Source: Arthrobacter sp. (lineage in GTDB: Bacteria > Actinomycetota > Actinomycetes > Actinomycetales > Micrococcaceae). From it: a stretch of 16,749 nucleotides of DNA. The notes under the pieces are model-generated. The model was not told the DNA's origin, ran no database searches, and was given only the letters and a program-made list of their open reading frames with translations. Below, in pieces: positions 1 through 7,011 of this stretch (within the stretch, counting starts at the first letter, position 1; every line of letters starts with the position of its first letter). The stretch covers positions 1 through 16,749 of the forward strand of contig JASLBS010000015.1 in the NCBI GenBank assembly GCA_030146405.1. The letters are read 5' to 3'. Made by a program: the position numbers and the translations under genes.

Positions 1-486
1 CTGCTGGTGTTCGTCACGATCGGGCTCACCGACCTCCTCTTCGCGGTCGACTCGATCCCCGCGATCTTCGGCCTCACGGAGAGCGCGTTCATCGTGTTCA
101 CCGCGAACATCTTCGCCCTGATGGGCCTGCGCCAGCTCTACTTCCTGCTCGGCGGCCTGATGACCCGCCTGGTCTACCTCAAGCACGCCCTCTCGGTCAT
201 CCTGGCGTTCATCGGCGTGAAGCTCGTGCTGCACGCCATGCACGTGAACGAACTGCCCTTCATCAACGGGGGCGAGCACATCGGGTGGGCTCCGGAGATC
301 CCGACCTTCGCCTCGCTGGCGGTGATCCTGGGCACGATCGTCGTCGCCGTGATCGCCAGTCTCATCCGGTCCAGGTCGCTCGAGGCCTCCCGGCCGGAGG
401 AGCCGCCCGTGGAGGAGGGCACGGCCGCGAGCGACGGCCTGGACGACGCAGCGGACGAGGCCGGAGTCGGCGACCGCCGTCCCTGA
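1..486 (+). CDS. TerC family integral membrane protein (C-terminal part, cut by window edge)
   Basis: The open frame runs in from the left edge and ends at TGA 484-486, giving the last 161 residues of a protein that is usually about 320-350 residues long. The hallmark TerC segment DLLFAVDSIPAIFGLT lies at visible residues 11-26; it carries the membrane-embedded acidic residues of the family. At least four hydrophobic segments can be seen (about 1-25, 28-50, 55-80 and 103-120), followed by an acidic, Pro/Glu/Ala-rich cytoplasmic-type tail from about 122 to the end. TerC proteins are associated with tellurite resistance and with metal handling, including manganese efflux and metalation of exported proteins; the substrate here cannot be read from the sequence. 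The gene is convergent with the hydrolase on the other strand, with 79 nt between the two stop codons. The start and promoter lie outside the window. Confidence 0.93.
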   Translation: MLVFVTIGLTDLLFAVDSIPAIFGLTESAFIVFTANIFALMGLRQLYFLLGGLMTRLVYLKHALSVILAFIGVKLVLHAMHVNELPFINGGEHIGWAPEIPTFASLAVILGTIVVAVIASLIRSRSLEASRPEEPPVEEGTAASDGLDDAADEAGVGDRRP

Positions 487-565
487 CGACGGCGGCGCCC
501 ACCGCACGGCGTAGGAGAACCGGGGTACGCGGCAGGAGAACCCACGGAGCTCGCGAGGCTGCCCG
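487..565. other. Short convergent intergenic region, no clear terminator
   Basis: This gap separates the stop codons of the TerC gene and the convergent hydrolase gene. It holds two copies of AGGAGAACC (513-521 and 534-542) with a 21-nt period and no strong hairpin followed by a T-run. I cannot name a terminator here. Confidence 0.5.
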
Positions 566-1888
566 CTACCGGCGCGTCATCGACAGCAACCGCTCGAAGA
601 TCGCGGCGCCGTCGTCGGAGATGCCGTCGTGGTGGAACTCGTCCGTCTCCCAGACCTGCAGGTTCCGTACCCTCGCGGCAGTGGCGAGGGAGAGGTCCCG
701 ATCCACGAAGATGTCGTGGCGGTACACCGCTGCAGCCGCGGGGACGGTACTCGCGGCGAGCGCATCCGGGTCGTAGAGGCCGGCCCAGTCGGCCTTCTCG
801 GCGAGGACCTCGGCGACCGCCTGCAGGGGCCGGAGCGCGGGGTCCTCCTCGAAGTACCAGGGGTAGACCATCTCGCCCACGAGCAGGGGTTCCTCGGCGT
901 CGGGGCGGAACTGCGGGTACTCCTCCAGGACACGCTGTGCAGACCAGGAGGAGGCGAACCCCTGGCAGTAGATCGACTCGTGGAGCAGCGCGTACAACGG
1001 CTGCGAGGCCCTGCTGACAGTCCCGTGCACCTGTTCGAGGAAGGTCGCGGACAGGCGGGGTCCCTCGGGAGTCCGGATGAAGGCGTCCTCCAGCAGATAG
1101 TGGAGCCCGTGCACGCGGGTATTGCCTCCCAGGAAGGAACCGACCAGCTGGAACCTCCGGGTGGTGAGCCGTTCGCCGCTCGGCAGGTGTTCCGGCACCC
1201 GGTCGAGATGACGGGCGATCCGCGTCACGAGCTCGCGGTCCTCCGGGTACCAGGAGAAGTACTCGCGGTTGCGCTCCTCCACGCGCGCGAAGGTGGCCCG
1301 GTACACCTGGTCGGGCGAACCCGTCAGTGGGGCCAGTCCACCGGTGATCAGTGCCCGATCAATGCCCTCGGGCGCCTTCGACAGGTACGTCAGCGTGCAG
1401 AAACCACCGTAGCTCTGCCCGAAGACGGCCCACGGCGGGCTCCCGAGGCGGGTCCGGATGAGCTCGGCGTCCGCCACGATCGAGTCGGCGCGGAAATGGC
1501 GGAGGTGGTCGGCCTGGGCCTCGGGAGTGGGGAAGGCGGCAAGGGTGGCCGCGTCGGCAGGAGCGGACAGCCCGGTACCGCGCTGGTCGAGCATGAGGAT
1601 GCGGAACTCGCGGGCGGCCTCCTTCATCCAGCCGGAGAACTGGGTGGTGCGCACGCCACGTCCACCCGGCCCGCCCTGCAGGAACAGGAGCCAGGGGAGT
1701 CCTGCCACCTCCTCCTCGGTGTGGTCCGTCGAGGAGTACTCGCGGGCGAACACCTCGATGAGGGGCGATGCCGGGTCGGAGTGGTCGAGGGGCACGTCGA
1801 AGGTGTGACCGGTCGAGCGGACTCCCCGCATGACCGCGGTTCGTCCGACACGATGCCGCGCGGGTCCGGACCCCGGAGGGACGCTCAT
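566..1888 (-). CDS. Alpha/beta hydrolase, proline iminopeptidase-like (MEROPS S33)
   Basis: The 440-residue protein has the order of motifs of prolyl aminopeptidases, which release N-terminal proline from peptides in the cytoplasm. The oxyanion-hole motif QGGPGG is at 71-76, DQRGTG at 101-106 and the nucleophile elbow GQSYGG at 157-162, with Ser159 as nucleophile. An Asp in DIFVDRD (392-398) and a His in EFHHDG (His419 or His420) are the likely remaining triad members. The length fits the roughly 400-440 residue actinobacterial form. No signal peptide is visible. I chose ATG 1888 because its ATGA overlap with the acetyltransferase stop suggests translational coupling; neither it nor the alternative ATG at 1831 (20th codon) has a good Shine-Dalgarno sequence. 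The substrate is inferred from family resemblance, and a general peptidase or esterase activity remains possible. Confidence 0.85.
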   Translation of the reverse strand: MSVPPGSGPARHRVGRTAVMRGVRSTGHTFDVPLDHSDPASPLIEVFAREYSSTDHTEEEVAGLPWLLFLQGGPGGRGVRTTQFSGWMKEAAREFRILMLDQRGTGLSAPADAATLAAFPTPEAQADHLRHFRADSIVADAELIRTRLGSPPWAVFGQSYGGFCTLTYLSKAPEGIDRALITGGLAPLTGSPDQVYRATFARVEERNREYFSWYPEDRELVTRIARHLDRVPEHLPSGERLTTRRFQLVGSFLGGNTRVHGLHYLLEDAFIRTPEGPRLSATFLEQVHGTVSRASQPLYALLHESIYCQGFASSWSAQRVLEEYPQFRPDAEEPLLVGEMVYPWYFEEDPALRPLQAVAEVLAEKADWAGLYDPDALAASTVPAAAAVYRHDIFVDRDLSLATAARVRNLQVWETDEFHHDGISDDGAAIFERLLSMTRR

Positions 1889-2361
1889 CGCCCGGCCATC
1901 TCGGCGAGCGCGGTCCCGGTCAGGCGGAAGGTGCTCCAGTCCGACTGGCGGTAGGCCCCGAGGCTCTCGTAGAAGCGGATCGACGGCTCGTTCCAGTTGA
2001 GCACGGACCACTCCACGCGGGCGTACCCGCGGTCCTTCGCGATACCTGCCAGTGCGGCCAGGAGCGCCGTTCCGTGGCCTGCACCGCGTGCTTCCGGGCG
2101 CACGTACAGGTCCTCGAGGTAGATGCCGTTGACACCCTCCCAGGTGGAGTAGTTGAGGAACCACAGGGCGAACCCCTGCACTTGCCCCTGCGTCTCCGCG
2201 ACGTGCGCGTGGATGGTGGGCTGCTCGCCGAACAGTGCCTCCCCGAGGGATTCCGCGGTGTTCTTCACGGCGTCGGGTTCCCGCTCGTAGGAGGCGAGGT
2301 CGTGGATGAGTTGGAGGATGACCGGCACGTCCGCTGGTCGTGCTTCCCGTATGGTGTTCAT
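1885..2361 (-). CDS. GNAT acetyltransferase, spermidine/spermine or thialysine N-acetyltransferase-like
   Basis: The 158-residue protein is a single GNAT domain. The acetyl-CoA pyrophosphate loop is visible as ARGAGHGTALL after the strand IYLEDLYVRPE (about residues 80-105). The C-terminal signature WNEPSIRFYESLGA is characteristic of the family that includes animal SSAT1/SSAT2. Other segments also align by eye with SSAT, including LIHDLASYEREPDAVK near residue 20 and the FxLxxLxYxxW-like stretch before the acetyl-CoA loop. The family acetylates primary amines of polyamines or of thialysine-type amino acids, and bacterial members may prefer other amines. Its stop overlaps the hydrolase start (ATGA), so the two are probably cotranscribed. 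The helicase stop is 36 nt upstream, and a TAGGCT box (2368-2373) gives this gene its own likely leaderless promoter. Confidence 0.88.
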   Translation of the reverse strand: MNTIREARPADVPVILQLIHDLASYEREPDAVKNTAESLGEALFGEQPTIHAHVAETQGQVQGFALWFLNYSTWEGVNGIYLEDLYVRPEARGAGHGTALLAALAGIAKDRGYARVEWSVLNWNEPSIRFYESLGAYRQSDWSTFRLTGTALAEMAGR

Positions 2362-2367
2362 CCTCCC

Positions 2368-2373
2368 AGCCTA
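2368..2373 (-). promoter_or_regulatory. Candidate -10 box of the acetyltransferase (leaderless)
   Basis: On the minus strand the hexamer reads TAGGCT, and six bases (GGGAGG) separate it from ATG 2361. Transcription would begin at or next to the start codon. The GGGAGG is directly against the ATG, too close to act as a normal Shine-Dalgarno sequence. No convincing -35 box is visible. Confidence 0.55.
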
Positions 2374-2397
2374 GCCAAGCGGCGGACTCCACCGTCC

Positions 2398-4938
2398 TCA
2401 GACGGCGGGTTCTCCGACCCCGACGATCCGCACGACGGGGGCCCCCGCCTCGTCGGATGCAGGGAGGTCGATCTCCGCGTTGATGCCCCAGTCCCCGTTC
2501 CCCTCCGGGTCCTTGAGGATCTGCCGTACCTTCCAGGTCGAGGCCGTCCGCTGGATGAGCAGCAGGTTGGGGCCCCGCGCCTCGGGTCCGTCATCGATGT
2601 CCTCGTAGTCCCCGAAGTAGCCGTCCAGGGCCTCGGCCCAACGCTCCGCGGTCCAGCCGGAACCGCCGTCGAGTGCTCCGAGAGCCTCGTCCTGCTCATC
2701 GGCGAAGAGCTTGACGCGCTGGAACATCTCGTTGCGGACCATCACGCGGAAGGCGCGCTCGTTGGAGGTCACGGACGGCGGCTCCTCCGGGAGTTCGACG
2801 ACGTCGGCTGCGGCACCCGGCTCTCCGCCGGCAGTGAGGCGGGCCCACTCGTCGAGGAGGCTGCTGTCCACCTGCCGCACGAGTTCGCCGAGCCACTCGA
2901 GGATGTCGCTGAGGTCCTCGCGCAGTGCTTCCACCGGCACGGTGGAGCGCAGGGCCTTGAAGCAGTCCGCCAGGTAGCGCAGGAGGATGCCCTCGGACCG
3001 GGTGAGGGCGTAGAAGGCGACGTACTCACCGAAGCCCATGGCCCGCTCGTACATGTCGCGCACGATCGACTTCGGCGCGAGTTCGAAGTCGCCGAGCCAG
3101 GGCGCCGTGCCCCGGTACACGTCGAAGGCCTGCTGCAGGAGTTCCTCCAGGGGCTTCGGGTAGGTGACCTCCTCGAGGCGCGCCATCCTGGCGTCGTAGT
3201 CGATTCCCTCGGCCTTCATGGCCGCGACCGCCTCGCCGCGCGCCTTCTTCTCCTGGGCATTGAGCACCTGGCGGGGCTTCTCGAGGGTGGCCTCGATGAC
3301 GGAGACCACGTCGAGTGCGTAGCCCGGTGCCTCCGGATCCAGAAGTTCGAGGCTTGCCAGCGCGAAGGGCGAGAGCGGCTGGTTCAGTGCGAAGTTCGCC
3401 TGCAGGTGCACCTTGAGCCGGATCTGGCGGCCGTCGGCGTCGGGCTCCGGCAGCCTCTCCACGATCCCCGCGGTGACGAGCTCGCGGTAGATGCCGATGG
3501 CGCGGCGCATCAGCCGCAGTTGCGACGCCCGCGTCTCGTGGTTCTCCGTGAGGAGCCGCTTGGCGGCCGCGAAGGGGTCACCGGGACGCTCGAGCAGGTT
3601 CAGCAGCATGGAGTGGCTGACGGAGAACGACGACGTCAGTGGGTCGGGGATGCTCTCGACGAGCCGCTCGTACGTCGGCTTGCCCCAGGAGACGAAGCCC
3701 TGCTGCGGCTTCTTCCGCACCACCTGGCGCAGCTTCTTCTGGTCGTCGCCGAACTTGGAGACGGCCTTCGCCATCGCCTTGGCGTTCTCGACCACGTGCT
3801 CGGGCGCCTGCACGACGACGGTGCCCGCGGTGTCGTAACCGGCCCGCCCCGCGCGGCCGGAGATCTGGTGGAACTCGCGGGGGTTCAGCAGGCGGGTGCG
3901 GACGCCGTCGTACTTGCTGAGCGCAGTGAGGAGCACCGTACGGATGGGCACGTTGATACCCACACCGAGGGTGTCGGTGCCGCAGATGACCTTGAGGAGG
4001 CCCGCCTGGGCCAGCTGCTCCACGAGGCGCCGGTACTTGGGCAGCATGCCCGCGTGGTGTACGCCGATCCCGTGGCGGACCAGGCGGTTCAGCGTCTTGC
4101 CGAAGCCGGAGGAGAACCTGAACGTGGCGATCAATTCCGCGATGCGGTCCTTCTCCTCACGCGTGCACACGTTGACGCTCATCAGGTTCTGGGCGCGCTC
4201 GATCGCCTCCGCCTGGCTGAAGTGCACCACGTACACCGGGGCCTGGCGCGTGGAGAGCAGCTCCTCGAGCGACTCCTGGATGGGGGTCTCCACGTAGTAG
4301 AAGTGCAGCGGGATGGGCCGCTCCACCGAGGTGACGGTGGCAGTGGCGCGCCCTGTGCGCTCGGTCAGCTCCTTCTCGAAGCGCGTCACGTCGCCCAGGG
4401 TCGCCGACATCAGGAGGAACTGGGCCTGGGGCAGCTCGAGCAACGGGACCTGCCACGCCCAACCGCGCTGGGGGTCGGAGTAGAAGTGGAACTCGTCCAT
4501 CACCACGGTGTCGACATCGGCGTCCGCTCCCTCGCGCAGGGCGAGGTTGGCGAGGATCTCCGCGGTGCAGCAGATGATCGGGGCGTCCTGGTTCACACCC
4601 GAGTCCCCGGTGATCATTCCCACGTTCTCCGGGCCGAAGATGTCGCAGAGGGCGAAGAACTTCTCCGAGACCAGCGCCTTGATCGGGGCCGTGTAGTAAC
4701 TGGTGCGGCCCTCCGCGAACGACTTCAGGTGCGCGGCGATCGCCACGAGCGACTTACCGGAGCCCGTGGGCGTGGCCAGGATGACGTTGTTCCCGGACAC
4801 GAGCTCCATCGCCGCTTCGTCCTGCGCGGGATAAAGAGTGAGGCCGCGCGCCGTGGCCCAACCGGTGAATGCTTCGTAGACCGCGTCGGCGGGAAGCCGG
4901 CCGTCGTCGTTCCGGGGCAGGTGCTCTTGGATCCTCAT
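2398..4938 (-). CDS. Ski2-like DExH-box ATP-dependent RNA/DNA helicase with DUF3516-type C-terminus
   Basis: The 846-residue protein contains a full superfamily 2 helicase core. A Q-like YPAQ is at 37-40, Walker A ATPTGSGKS at 55-63, motif Ia TAPIKAL at 83-89, TGDSG at 110-114, the DEFH box at 148-151, SAT at 178-180 and motif VI QISGRAGRAG at 358-367. The DExH form and the QxxGRAGR motif place it near the Ski2/Mtr4 and HelY group, which unwind structured RNA. From about residue 440 onward the helical region matches what I recall as DUF3516, found in actinobacterial helicases of this length. The last 60 residues (DWGINAEIDL and around) look like a small beta-rich, SnoaL-like fold. ATG 4938 follows a TAGGCT box by 9 nt. 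The biological role of this family is poorly defined; RNA turnover is an inference. Confidence 0.92.
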   Translation of the reverse strand: MRIQEHLPRNDDGRLPADAVYEAFTGWATARGLTLYPAQDEAAMELVSGNNVILATPTGSGKSLVAIAAHLKSFAEGRTSYYTAPIKALVSEKFFALCDIFGPENVGMITGDSGVNQDAPIICCTAEILANLALREGADADVDTVVMDEFHFYSDPQRGWAWQVPLLELPQAQFLLMSATLGDVTRFEKELTERTGRATATVTSVERPIPLHFYYVETPIQESLEELLSTRQAPVYVVHFSQAEAIERAQNLMSVNVCTREEKDRIAELIATFRFSSGFGKTLNRLVRHGIGVHHAGMLPKYRRLVEQLAQAGLLKVICGTDTLGVGINVPIRTVLLTALSKYDGVRTRLLNPREFHQISGRAGRAGYDTAGTVVVQAPEHVVENAKAMAKAVSKFGDDQKKLRQVVRKKPQQGFVSWGKPTYERLVESIPDPLTSSFSVSHSMLLNLLERPGDPFAAAKRLLTENHETRASQLRLMRRAIGIYRELVTAGIVERLPEPDADGRQIRLKVHLQANFALNQPLSPFALASLELLDPEAPGYALDVVSVIEATLEKPRQVLNAQEKKARGEAVAAMKAEGIDYDARMARLEEVTYPKPLEELLQQAFDVYRGTAPWLGDFELAPKSIVRDMYERAMGFGEYVAFYALTRSEGILLRYLADCFKALRSTVPVEALREDLSDILEWLGELVRQVDSSLLDEWARLTAGGEPGAAADVVELPEEPPSVTSNERAFRVMVRNEMFQRVKLFADEQDEALGALDGGSGWTAERWAEALDGYFGDYEDIDDGPEARGPNLLLIQRTASTWKVRQILKDPEGNGDWGINAEIDLPASDEAGAPVVRIVGVGEPAV

Positions 4939-4947
4939 GGTCCTGCC

Positions 4948-4953
4948 AGCCTA
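4948..4953 (-). promoter_or_regulatory. Candidate -10 box of the helicase gene
   Basis: The minus-strand hexamer TAGGCT ends nine bases before ATG 4938, so the mRNA would have a leader of only two or three bases. The GGCAGG in between is a weak Shine-Dalgarno match that would then be mostly untranscribed. The box lies 14 nt from the divergent methyltransferase -10 box. Confidence 0.5.
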
Positions 4954-4967
4954 CCGGGGGGCGGAGT

Positions 4968-4973
4968 TAGGGT
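4968..4973 (+). promoter_or_regulatory. Candidate -10 box of the methyltransferase gene (leaderless)
   Basis: TAGGGT is followed by five bases (GGATC) and then ATG 4979, predicting a leaderless mRNA. The region where its -35 contact should fall overlaps the helicase -10 box and start, so the two divergent promoters share DNA. Confidence 0.55.
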
Positions 4974-4978
4974 GGATC

Positions 4979-5752
4979 ATGCGCTGGAACCCTGGAACCT
5001 ATGCCCGCTACGCGGGCCACCGTGGACGTCCGTTCTTCGATCTCGTGGGGAGGATCGACACCGATGCCCCAGGGAAGGTGGTGGACCTCGGGTGCGGACC
5101 GGGGGAGCTGACCGAGTCCCTCGCGCACCGCTGGCCCGAAGCGGAGGTGACCGGGATCGACGCGAGCGAGGACATGATCGCAGCGGCACGGGAACGGCAG
5201 GCGCCGTCGAACCTCACCTTCGAGACCGGCGACGTCCGGGACTACCGGCCGGACGGCGTGGACGTGATCGTCACCAATGCGGTGCTGCAGTGGGTGCCGA
5301 ATCATCAGGAACTGCTGGCAGGGTGGGCACGATCGCTGCGGCGCGGCGGGTGGATAGCCCTCCAGGTGCCGGGCAACTTCGATGCTCCGTCCCACGCCCT
5401 GATGCGCGAGCACGCGGCGAGTCCGCGGTGGGCAGCGCAGCTCGACGGCGTGCTGCGGCACGACGACGCGGTGGGGGAGCCCGCCGACTACCTGCAGATC
5501 CTGCTGTCGGCGGGACTGGAAGCCGACGTGTGGGAGACCACGTACCAGCAGGTGCTGCAGGGCGAGGATGCCGTCCTGGAGTGGGTGCGCGGCACAGGGC
5601 TGCGGCCCGTGCTCGCGGCCCTGTCCGAGGAGGAGGGCCGCGAGTTCGAGGCCGGTTACGGTGAGCGGCTGCGCGCGGCGTACCCGCGCGACGAGCACGG
5701 CACGGTGTTCGGGTTCCGCCGCATCTTCGCCGTCGGGCACCTGAGCACCTGA
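4979..5752 (+). CDS. tam: Trans-aconitate 2-methyltransferase
   Basis: The 257-residue protein is a class I SAM-dependent methyltransferase that resembles E. coli Tam along its whole length. It starts with the typical MxWNPxxYxxY pattern. The SAM-binding loop VVDLGCGPG is at 34-42, the acidic strand end GID at 59-61 and NAVLQWVPNH at 100-109. The segments ALMREHA, WETTYQQ and EWVRGTGLRP, which are Tam family signatures, follow. Tam methylates trans-aconitate, a spontaneous isomerisation product and inhibitor of the aconitase step, to its monomethyl ester. I chose ATG 4979 because it matches the family N-terminus and sits just after the TAGGGT box. An upstream GTG at 4937 would overlap the helicase start codon. 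The C-terminus ends inside an 8-bp tandem repeat (5738-5757). The gene is convergent with the MBL hydrolase gene. Confidence 0.93.
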   Translation: MRWNPGTYARYAGHRGRPFFDLVGRIDTDAPGKVVDLGCGPGELTESLAHRWPEAEVTGIDASEDMIAAARERQAPSNLTFETGDVRDYRPDGVDVIVTNAVLQWVPNHQELLAGWARSLRRGGWIALQVPGNFDAPSHALMREHAASPRWAAQLDGVLRHDDAVGEPADYLQILLSAGLEADVWETTYQQVLQGEDAVLEWVRGTGLRPVLAALSEEEGREFEAGYGERLRAAYPRDEHGTVFGFRRIFAVGHLST

Positions 5753-5757
5753 GCACC
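5738..5757 (+). repeat. Tandem repeat of CACCTGAG at the tam stop codon
   Basis: Two exact copies of CACCTGAG (5738-5745 and 5746-5753) are followed by a partial CACC. The tam stop TGA (5750-5752) lies in the second copy. Because the unit is not a multiple of three, loss of one copy would remove this stop and extend the reading frame. Confidence 0.85.
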
Positions 5758-5758
5758 G

Positions 5759-5771
5759 CGCCCGAGGGGCG
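5759..5771. terminator. Small hairpin between convergent genes
   Basis: CGCCC (5759-5763) and GGGCG (5767-5771) can form a five-base-pair stem around the loop GAG. It lies between the tam stop and the MBL hydrolase stop, so it could serve both directions. There is no T-run on either side, so its role as a terminator is weakly supported. Confidence 0.35.
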
Positions 5772-5786
5772 ACAGCACGGTTCGGC

Positions 5787-6425
5787 TCACCAACCGCGCT
5801 GTTTCCACTCCGCGAGCGAGCCGCGCTCCGCGCCGAGAGTGGTCCCCTTCCCATGGCCGGGGTGCACCAGGGTGTCGTCCGGCAGCTGATCGAACACGCG
5901 CGCCACGACGTCGGCGTACAGCGATGCGAACCGCTCCGGATCGCCCTGCGTGTTGCCGAGTCCGCCCGGGAAGAGCGAGTCCCCGGTGAAGAGGTGGGCC
6001 GGGCCATGAGGGTCGCGGTACAGCAGGGCCACCGATCCCGGCGTGTGCCCGCGCAGGTGGATCGCCTCCAGCTCGAAACCCTCGAACGAGCCGGCGTCGC
6101 CCTGCTGCAGCGGGACGTCGGTGGGTACGGCGATGTCCGCAACGTCGTCCGCCCCCGCCGCGGTCCGGGCCCCGGTGGCCGCCACCACCTCGGCCAGGGC
6201 TCGCACGTGGTCCCAGTGCGAGTGCGTGGTGATGACCAGCGCCACCCGGGCCTCGGCGTCGGTGTCCTCCTGGGCGTCGGCGAGGAGCCCCAGGATGGCC
6301 GGTGCGTCATCGGCCGCGTCGATCAGCACCTGGGCGCCGCTGGTCCTCGACGTCAGCAGGTAGACGTTGTTGTCCATCTCGGACACGGAGATGCTTCGGA
6401 TGCTCACTTCTGGGAGGCGGTACAT
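5787..6425 (-). CDS. Metallo-beta-lactamase-fold hydrolase (glyoxalase II-like)
   Basis: The 212-residue protein carries the complete two-metal site of the MBL superfamily. The motif THSHWDH gives His68, His70, Asp72 and His73. His127 is in GHTPGS, Asp149 in TGDSLF and His191 in HPGHGKGT. The HTPGS and GDSLF elements are typical of the glyoxalase II branch, which hydrolyses thioesters such as S-lactoylglutathione, or related thiol adducts in bacteria without glutathione. The substrate here is unknown. The length fits the short single-domain members, without the C-terminal helical domain of true GloB. No signal peptide is seen, so it is cytoplasmic. ATG 6425 follows TAGACT by six bases. The gene is divergent from gntR with 148 nt between starts. 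Confidence 0.9.
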   Translation of the reverse strand: MYRLPEVSIRSISVSEMDNNVYLLTSRTSGAQVLIDAADDAPAILGLLADAQEDTDAEARVALVITTHSHWDHVRALAEVVAATGARTAAGADDVADIAVPTDVPLQQGDAGSFEGFELEAIHLRGHTPGSVALLYRDPHGPAHLFTGDSLFPGGLGNTQGDPERFASLYADVVARVFDQLPDDTLVHPGHGKGTTLGAERGSLAEWKQRGW

Positions 6426-6431
6426 GGGGCA

Positions 6432-6437
6432 AGTCTA
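6432..6437 (-). promoter_or_regulatory. Candidate -10 box of the MBL hydrolase gene (leaderless)
   Basis: The minus-strand hexamer TAGACT is separated from ATG 6425 by six bases (TGCCCC) with no Shine-Dalgarno sequence. This predicts a leaderless mRNA. Confidence 0.55.
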
Positions 6438-6471
6438 GGCACGGCAGGGCAGCTACCGGCGAGCCACGGCT

Positions 6472-6500
6472 CCTCCTGCACGACGGTAAGGTGCAGGAGG
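6472..6500. promoter_or_regulatory. Perfect 10-bp inverted repeat over the gntR promoter: candidate operator
   Basis: CCTCCTGCAC (6472-6481) and GTGCAGGAGG (6491-6500) are exact reverse complements separated by the nine bases GACGGTAAG. The repeat lies upstream of two divergent genes, so it is not a terminator for either. A TANNNT box for gntR (TAAGGT, 6487-6492) overlaps the spacer and right arm. Binding of the GntR dimer here would block its own promoter, and the left arm is 35 nt from the MBL -10 box. The binding protein is inferred only from position. Confidence 0.5.
6487..6492 (+). promoter_or_regulatory. Possible -10 box of gntR
   Basis: TAAGGT fits the TANNNT pattern. It would give a leader of about 75 nt before the GTG start, consistent with the gene having a Shine-Dalgarno sequence. 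No -35 match is visible. Confidence 0.35.
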
Positions 6501-6561
6501 GCACTGCGCCCGGTCACCGGGGTCATCCGGTGCAGTTGCGAGAGGCCCGGGGAGGGCCCGG

Positions 6562-6567
6562 AAAGGA
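6562..6567 (+). promoter_or_regulatory. Shine-Dalgarno sequence deciding the gntR start
   Basis: AAAGGA lies six bases before GTG 6574 and supports that start codon for the GntR regulator. Confidence 0.6.
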
Positions 6568-6573
6568 CAGGGC

Positions 6574-6951
6574 GTGGATTCGGACATCCCCCGCTGGCTC
6601 AAGCTGGACACCGCGAGCACCACCCCGCCGTTCGAGCAGATCAAGCAGGCGATCCTGACGGCCGCGAACTCGGGGAAGGCCGCGGTGGGCACCCGGCTAC
6701 CGCCGGTCCGCACGCTCGCCACGCACCTCGGCGTGGCGACCAACACGGTGGCCCGCGCCTACCGCGAGCTGGAGCAGGCGGACGTGCTGGAGACCCGGGG
6801 TCGGGCCGGCACCGTGCTCACGGCCGGGGGCGACGACGCCCGTCGACGGGTCGCGGCGGCTGCCGACGAGTACGCGCGCATCGTCCGCGCTGCCGGCCTC
6901 GCGGAGGGCGAAGCCGTGGCCGTCCTGAAGGCGGCGTTGCGCCGAGCGTGA
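6574..6951 (+). CDS. GntR-family transcriptional regulator, YtrA-like small form
   Basis: The 125-residue protein consists of a GntR winged helix-turn-helix (about 15-85) and a short C-terminal tail. The pattern PPFEQIKQAI, then GTRLPPVRTLATHLGVATNTVARAY, then a wing ending ETRGRAGTVL is diagnostic of the GntR DNA-binding domain. The tail of about 40 residues (ARRRVAAAADEYARIVRAAG onward) is predicted helical and too short for a FadR or HutC effector domain. This matches the YtrA subfamily, which often controls neighbouring transport or stress genes and itself. There is no ABC transporter next to it here; the only divergent neighbour is the MBL hydrolase gene. GTG 6574 has the Shine-Dalgarno AAAGGA. 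The inverted repeat at 6472-6500 is its best candidate operator. The downstream uvrA gene has its own promoter. Confidence 0.9.
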   Translation: MDSDIPRWLKLDTASTTPPFEQIKQAILTAANSGKAAVGTRLPPVRTLATHLGVATNTVARAYRELEQADVLETRGRAGTVLTAGGDDARRRVAAAADEYARIVRAAGLAEGEAVAVLKAALRRA

Positions 6952-6995
6952 ACGGCGCTCCGGGCACCCGCGACAGCACTGCTCAGGAGCCCCGT

Positions 6996-7011
6996 TCGAA
7001 TATGTCTTCGA
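6996..7011. promoter_or_regulatory. LexA-binding SOS box upstream of uvrA
   Basis: The 16-mer consists of TCGAAT, ATGT and CTTCGA. It matches the actinobacterial and Gram-positive LexA consensus (TCGAAC, four bases, GTTCGA) at five of six positions in each half, with the exact spacing. The palindrome extends to nine-base arms, CCGTTCGAA (6992-7000) and TTCGAACGG (7007-7015). The uvrA -10 box starts 13 nt downstream, so LexA would cover the -35 contact region. uvrA is a known LexA target in other bacteria. Confidence 0.8.

Noticed and set aside
566..2392. Apparent 608-residue protein joining the S33 hydrolase to upstream sequence
   Set aside because: The extra N-terminal 168 residues are the wrong-frame reading of the acetyltransferase gene. 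The acetyltransferase is intact in its own frame and the ATGA overlap gives the real hydrolase start, so this is not a fusion.
4937..4939. Upstream GTG start for tam
   Set aside because: It overlaps the helicase start codon and lies upstream of the tam -10 box. The Tam family N-terminus begins at ATG 4979.
2074..5664. Very long plus-strand open frame (1196 codons) antisense to the helicase
   Set aside because: It is a shadow frame of GC-rich codons: it lies opposite a complete helicase, runs through the tam gene in another frame, and its translation shows no domain, only Arg/Gly/Leu/Val-rich sequence.
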